Shown: piece after piece, positions 59,401 through 64,000 of the stretch | Numbering within the stretch: the first letter of the stretch is position 1 | Layout of the letters: each line of letters opens with the position of its first letter | NCBI GenBank assembly: GCA_005408345.1 | Contig: SEMN01000330.1 | Coordinates: forward strand, 248,001-312,000 | DNA: 64,000 nt | From: Macquaria australasica | Lineage: Eukaryota > Chordata > Actinopteri > Centrarchiformes > Percichthyidae | Reading direction: 5' to 3' | Position numbers and translations under genes: made by a program | The notes under the pieces: model-generated | Database searches by the model: none | What the model saw: only the letters and a program-made list of their open reading frames with translations | What the model was told of the DNA's origin: nothing

Positions 59401-62400
59401 GTAAACTACAGGCTTTTTCAAAAAGAGAGGGGGAAAAAGAGGAGAATAAATGGGCATGTGCTAGAGCTGAGATATAATTGTTAGACTTGTTCATCTTCCA
59501 GAGTGCAAGCATTTCAATAACTTTTTCCTAATTTTCTAGTCTACAACCCTTTTGGGTTTCGAGGTAAAAATCTAATTTTCCAAAGTTGTTAAAATGAAAT
59601 TCAAAATATAAAAGATCCAGATGTGTGTGTGTGTGTGTAAATTCATCTTAACAGTTCCCGGCAGCAAGCGACCACACAATGTGGGCACAAAGGCTAACCC
59701 ACTTAAGAAAGTGAAGCATGCAAAAACATCTAATTTTACCAAACAAGAAATCCTCAGACAGGCAAAGGCTGACATTTTCATTTCTGTCTACTTTGTCTAT
59801 GCAGCAGTCTATGCAGCACACTGTACACTACATTCCCTGCAGCTGACTGCAGCTCACAAACGTGCTGGTTGGGGTTTAGCAAAAGGATTTGAGCAAAATG
59901 CTTCTTAATCTTTTTTTATTTGTATGTTGGTAATAGTTTCTATAGTGCCAACACTAAATGTGTGTACATGTGCAGTTGGAGATTTGAGCCAGTTCACATA
60001 TTTGATCAAAATGAAAAACTCATTTATACTGTTTCTGCTCTGCCAGCCTTCTCCACAAACGCACAATTTCATGACCCTCGCTCTTTTTCTAAATTGACCA
60101 TAATTGACTCGATTTTGGTCAGTTAAGACAAAGCACAGCAGGCAAAAAACATGGATGTGTCACAAGATTCACAGTAAAGTTTGGTCCGCCATAGATCTGC
60201 GGACGAAATGTGAATTACAGCCAGAAACATAAGCAGAATAAGTTAAGCAATTCTCTGTGTTGTTGTTGTTGTTTTCTTCATTTTTGAGGCTGACTCCGTG
60301 TCTCCTCTGCTTTGGTCTCAGTAAACGATATTTCGCAGAGTTAAACAACTATTCTCACATATGTCAACTACTTGACGTGATCTTTTAAAATAAAATAAAT
60401 TAGAGTTTCCAGCACTCTTAAATTAATGAGGAATATTATACAGTCATGAAACTGTGCTCACAAATCCCATCAAGAATGAGGATGATGTTTTTTTTGACGG
60501 CCATTTATTGGCTTTCTAATTTTTGCAAAGCAGTGTGCCTTGGTATTTTTTTGTTATGACTTTTTGATCACAAAGCAAAGTACAAATCTAACCTTTCTCT
60601 CTTTTCTTGGTCTTGTGGTTTTTATATAGTATTTGGATTTTTCTGGTAAACAATCATCAAACTGTCTTGTTTTTTTTCTTGAATGACTTTTAAAGAAACT
60701 TTTGCCAGATTGTTCCAGAACAAAGTGGACCTTTTTGATCATGTAATTTCAACAGTTAAACTGATTCTTAATGTCCATGTTTTATGTATAAAAGAGGAAC
60801 GTTTAGATGGAATTAGATCTTAAACGGCATAATGTGTTGTTCCTCAGGGATTCAACCACTCCGCTATATGGGCACGGATATGTTTTCTTCTTAAATTGTC
60901 TGATTTAACCCTAACCTAAAGTGGTCACAGAATTTTCTGGAATATTTAGCAGCTGGTTGATGGAGCTGTTTTTACTGCGGAGCTTTGTGGCAACTGGCCA
61001 CCCAGGGTGTTATTGTGCCGCCACAAGGTCTACGAAAAACAGCCGTTGAGGCTTGGACCACAGTTAACCATGTGGTTCACCACACAGACCAGGAGGAGGA
61101 GGAGGGCATGGACGAGAGGAGAGATCAGAGAGGAGGATAGTCAGGAAAACTAAGCTCTAGAATGCCTTTCATCCATTACCTCTTCTTTTCCTCCATGACC
61201 TCTTAATCTATCTTAGTGCTTCCCTTTTTTTTATTGCTGACATAACTTATAATAACATTAATTTATTAGCTTCAGGTTAATGTGCACTTGCATATGTGGG
61301 CTCAGGCAGCATCAGTGATGATAGATCATAATTAGGGAGGACAGAAAGGGAGGTGAGGAAGGAAGGAGCACAACAAGAGGCACTGAGAGACAGTGGAGGA
61401 ATGAATGGAAGTGATTAGGTGAAGGAAGGAGTATGAAGTGGAAGGATAAGAGAAAAATGAAAGGTACATGAATGCAGGAAGAAAGAAATATCTGTCTAAC
61501 CACTAACCACGGAGATATCAGAAACATATGTAACAGACAGACAGACGGACACTGCTCGGTGACCCATTTTGCAGAGGGACATCCTGAACCCGTGCACTGA
61601 TTTACCTCTAAGCAAAATCACCTGACCACAATGGGAAAATCTAAGACAAAATGTGCAACCACCTGATTTGGCTGAGGTGACCAGCAAAGCCCTGTCTTCC
61701 AGTGTTTAGTATCAGCATTAATCTAATTTGTATTGCATTTTTAATATAAAGCAAATAACCAGCAGTGGCTTTGCAAGAAATTTGACCCTGGATTCCCAGC
61801 CAAGAGTGAAAGGAAAAACCTCACCTTGCACACATAATGCAAGAAAGTGCTCGCGACAACAAATCACATCATCAAAAGTCTGTTTATTTGCTGCAGCAGG
61901 TGAATGTAGCTTGATTTAAACACAGCTGGTTTCTGTTGGTTATTTCCTTTTTTTTATTGGAACAGTTTGCTGCTACAAAACTTCCAGGCACCAAAGGAGA
62001 GCCAGCCACATAACCCATGTCACTAAAACCCCTTGATGATGACTATATGATGAGTTGAACATGAAGTTAGGAAACGAATAAGAAGAATAGCCTTCCCTTG
62101 CATTTTTGGATCCTGTGCTAGAGATCGGACATGTTTTCCAGTAGGTAATGCTGGCTAGTGGCTGCCATCATGACTGAAAGCTGAAGCCATTGCCTTAAGA
62201 TGCAGTAACACTGGGACCTTTTACATCTGCATGTTCTAAACAGAATCCCTTACAAATGTGCCTTTAAATAGCTCATAGTTGGAGTAGCCTGAGAATGCGG
62301 GCGACCCGCTTGGCTAGACCCGCATGCTAGTGACGAGCTAAGTCAGTTACATCTAGTGGGTTGCTGAGGTAGGCGTGTGAACTACCTGGCTTGGCGAATG

Positions 62401-62540
62401 AACAGCCTAGCTCAGAGAGTGGGTAGATCGCCTCGGAGAGTGATAAGGAAGAGATCCTGATGGTCTCTCATTTACCACCGCCGTCTTACCCGTGACTAAA
62501 TCGGTTGTCGACTTCGACAGTAGTCTAACTTCTGGCATTT
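56451..62540. other. intergenic stretch, no supported gene
   Basis: Contains the SINE-like site at 57885-57960, short TG runs (57680-57699, 59621-59637) and otherwise AT-rich DNA. Short open frames carry no domain I recognise. Confidence 0.4.
57885..57960 (-). repeat. tRNA-derived repeat fragment
   Basis: On the minus strand ACCGGGGTTCATATCCTGTC is a box B-like site with a downstream GTGTTTACTTTTTCAATATT phrase shared by many fish SINE-like repeats. Confidence 0.4.
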
Positions 62541-62620
62541 TGCCTGCACCATAGAAAAACAGTTGAACACAGGAATTGAACCTGGATCATCAGAGCTACA
62601 AAGTAAACGTATCCACCTGT
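62541..62620 (-). repeat. tRNA-like relic
   Basis: On the minus strand CAGGTTCAATTCCTGTG is a good box B with a short T-arm-like pairing. Upstream sequence only weakly fits box A. Confidence 0.35.
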
Positions 62621-62859
62621 CTGATTCTGGAGTTCCCCTCCATCATGAACCCTTTCACTATTTTAGCAGCCGGCTGCTGAGGCAGACTTTAAACACAGAG
62701 AGCGTGTCTGTTTCTGTGACACCTCTGTGATATGTTTATCCATCTCCATTAACTGCCTGTGTGTTCACCTGCTGGCTGTTGAAATAGTCTGCTGTTAGAT
62801 TTAAGGAGAAGCTGTAGTAGTATTAGTAATAGTATTAAACAAAATTTTGCACTATTTAT

Positions 62860-62996
62860 TCATTTAATCATTTTTATTTTCCTGTTTTATTCTATTTTAG
62901 CTTGTTTTTATTGCCTTGTGTAATGCATTTCATGTCTTATGTAAAGCACCCTGAATTGCCTTGGTGATGAAAGGTGCTATACAAATAAACTCAACA
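62860..62996 (+). mobile_element. LINE 3' tail fragment
   Basis: GTAAAGCACCCTGAATTGCC, TTGGTGATGAAAGGTGCTAT and ACAAATAAA form an L2-type LINE tail common in fish. Confidence 0.55.
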
Positions 62997-64000
62997 CCTT
63001 GACAGAGCAGAGACGGCCAATGGACAGATGTATTTATGCTGGAGAGAATGAACGTATGAAAAATATATTATTTCAGTGTTTTGTTGCACAAATTACCTCA
63101 ACTCCCACCTGACCGGCAACGCCTGCAATCCATGAAGAAAACTGATTTGACTTTTCTGTTACCACCCTGCCTTCAAAATCCTCTTTAACCGGCACTATGA
63201 AATTTGCACTGGACGTCACAAACTCATTTGCACAAGAGTGAACAAAATTTTTAAAGAAATGCCGGGAAAGCTAATGCGCCGCGGAATTTTCTCTTATGTA
63301 ATAGAAGCCATAATGAGCTCTCGCCTCAGGCATTTGTTTACTTGAAATTTTGGCAGGAGTCATATTTTCATGCAGAATTGATCCAGCTACAGTACTTACA
63401 ATTAGCATAGACGGATGATTGGCTTGGGTTTAAAGTCCCACTCATTCTTTAAAAGCCCAATCTAATCACTTTTCTGACCATATATACTTCCTGTATTTGA
63501 ATTTTGAATACATGATATTAATACATTACACAATACAATATTAAAATACATTTATTTATTCATGTATACATTTTTTTTCCCATCTTATTATAATGGAGTA
63601 ATGTACCAAATGTTTAATAGCAATGGAGTGACAGCAAGCAAATAATTTGCATATTAATACGTTTTGGTGGATTTCATCCTTTAGTTGCTCTGAGCAGATA
63701 TTGTATTGCAAGAACTGATATCAGGAAAATGAAAAAAATGGAACGTCTGTTAACGTAGTCATTCAATATCAACATTTTCTTCAATTTTGATATCTGCAAC
63801 AATATGTTTTGGGGGAAACTTAAAGCTGCTGATTACATTTTCTATTGACGTAATGATGAAAGGCTGGCAATTAATGTATCTGACAAGTTGCAAAATGTTG
63901 ATTGCTGCTCACCATTGACCCCGACCACCTCCCTACGACTTCTGTGCAGTGCATATATGTAGCGATTCAATCCCTCGTAAATATGCTGCCTGTGAAAAAT
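62997..64000. other. intergenic sequence to window end
   Basis: AT-rich; no gene, RNA or repeat recognised. Confidence 0.4.

Noticed and set aside
1..64000. CRISPR arrays, bacterial operons, rRNA
   Set aside because: No regularly spaced direct repeats with unique spacers; gene structure, introns and repeats are vertebrate.

Overview
The window looks like nuclear DNA of a bony fish, most likely a percomorph teleost. It has vertebrate-type GT-AG introns, long (TG)n arrays, and a repeat set typical of fish: an RTE/Rex3-like LINE with a GATG tail, L2-like LINEs, a Penelope-like element, a Tc1 element of the fish IR/DR type, PIF/Harbinger, hAT and tRNA-derived SINEs. Family names come from protein motifs, terminal repeats and target-site duplications (TSDs) read by eye; no database search was possible.

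Region 1 (1 to about 16.6 kb) is the 3' end of one protein-coding gene on the + strand, recognised as cfap46 (TTC40), a component of the ciliary central apparatus. Nineteen exons can be joined from 736 to the TAA at 16338-16340. Every exon-exon phase agrees, giving 2,031 nt, or 676 codons plus stop. The 5' part of the gene lies left of the window. One exon has an acceptor placed directly after an uninterrupted (GT)35 array. Two large introns (6036-10200 and 11550-15259) hold a second TG array and a MITE.

Region 2 (about 16.6 to 37 kb) has no recognisable host gene. It holds scattered repeats: a folded MITE (17649), two copies of a repeat family (22970 and 28115), Tc1/mariner and hAT transposase relics (24.3 and 29.3 kb), a 302-bp MITE with an 8-bp TSD (30964-31265), LTR-like sequence (31.6-32.0 kb), and a LINE relic whose endonuclease part is joined to the tail of its reverse transcriptase (33.57-34.61 kb).

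Region 3 (37.6 to 51.3 kb) is a dense transposon graveyard and the most informative part. A 3.46-kb element has 455-bp terminal inverted repeats, a 6-bp TSD and remains of two opposed genes: a DDE-type transposase start and a SWIM-finger/YqaJ-type accessory protein. A Rex3-like LINE with a 12-bp TSD is inserted in it. Next to it is a nested stack: a PIF/Harbinger element (TAA TSD) carries a hAT (8-bp TSD) inside its transposase reading frame, and the hAT carries a Tc1 (TA TSD) whose 346-residue DD34E transposase is intact. An L2 LINE, LTR-like sequence and a Penelope-like relic follow.

Region 4 (51.3 to 64 kb) is intergenic DNA with SINEs, a minisatellite and a LINE tail, and no gene I can support. 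The best candidates for something unusual are the (GT)35-acceptor exon in cfap46 and the two-gene 455-bp-TIR transposon. I found no CRISPR array, rRNA or functional tRNA.
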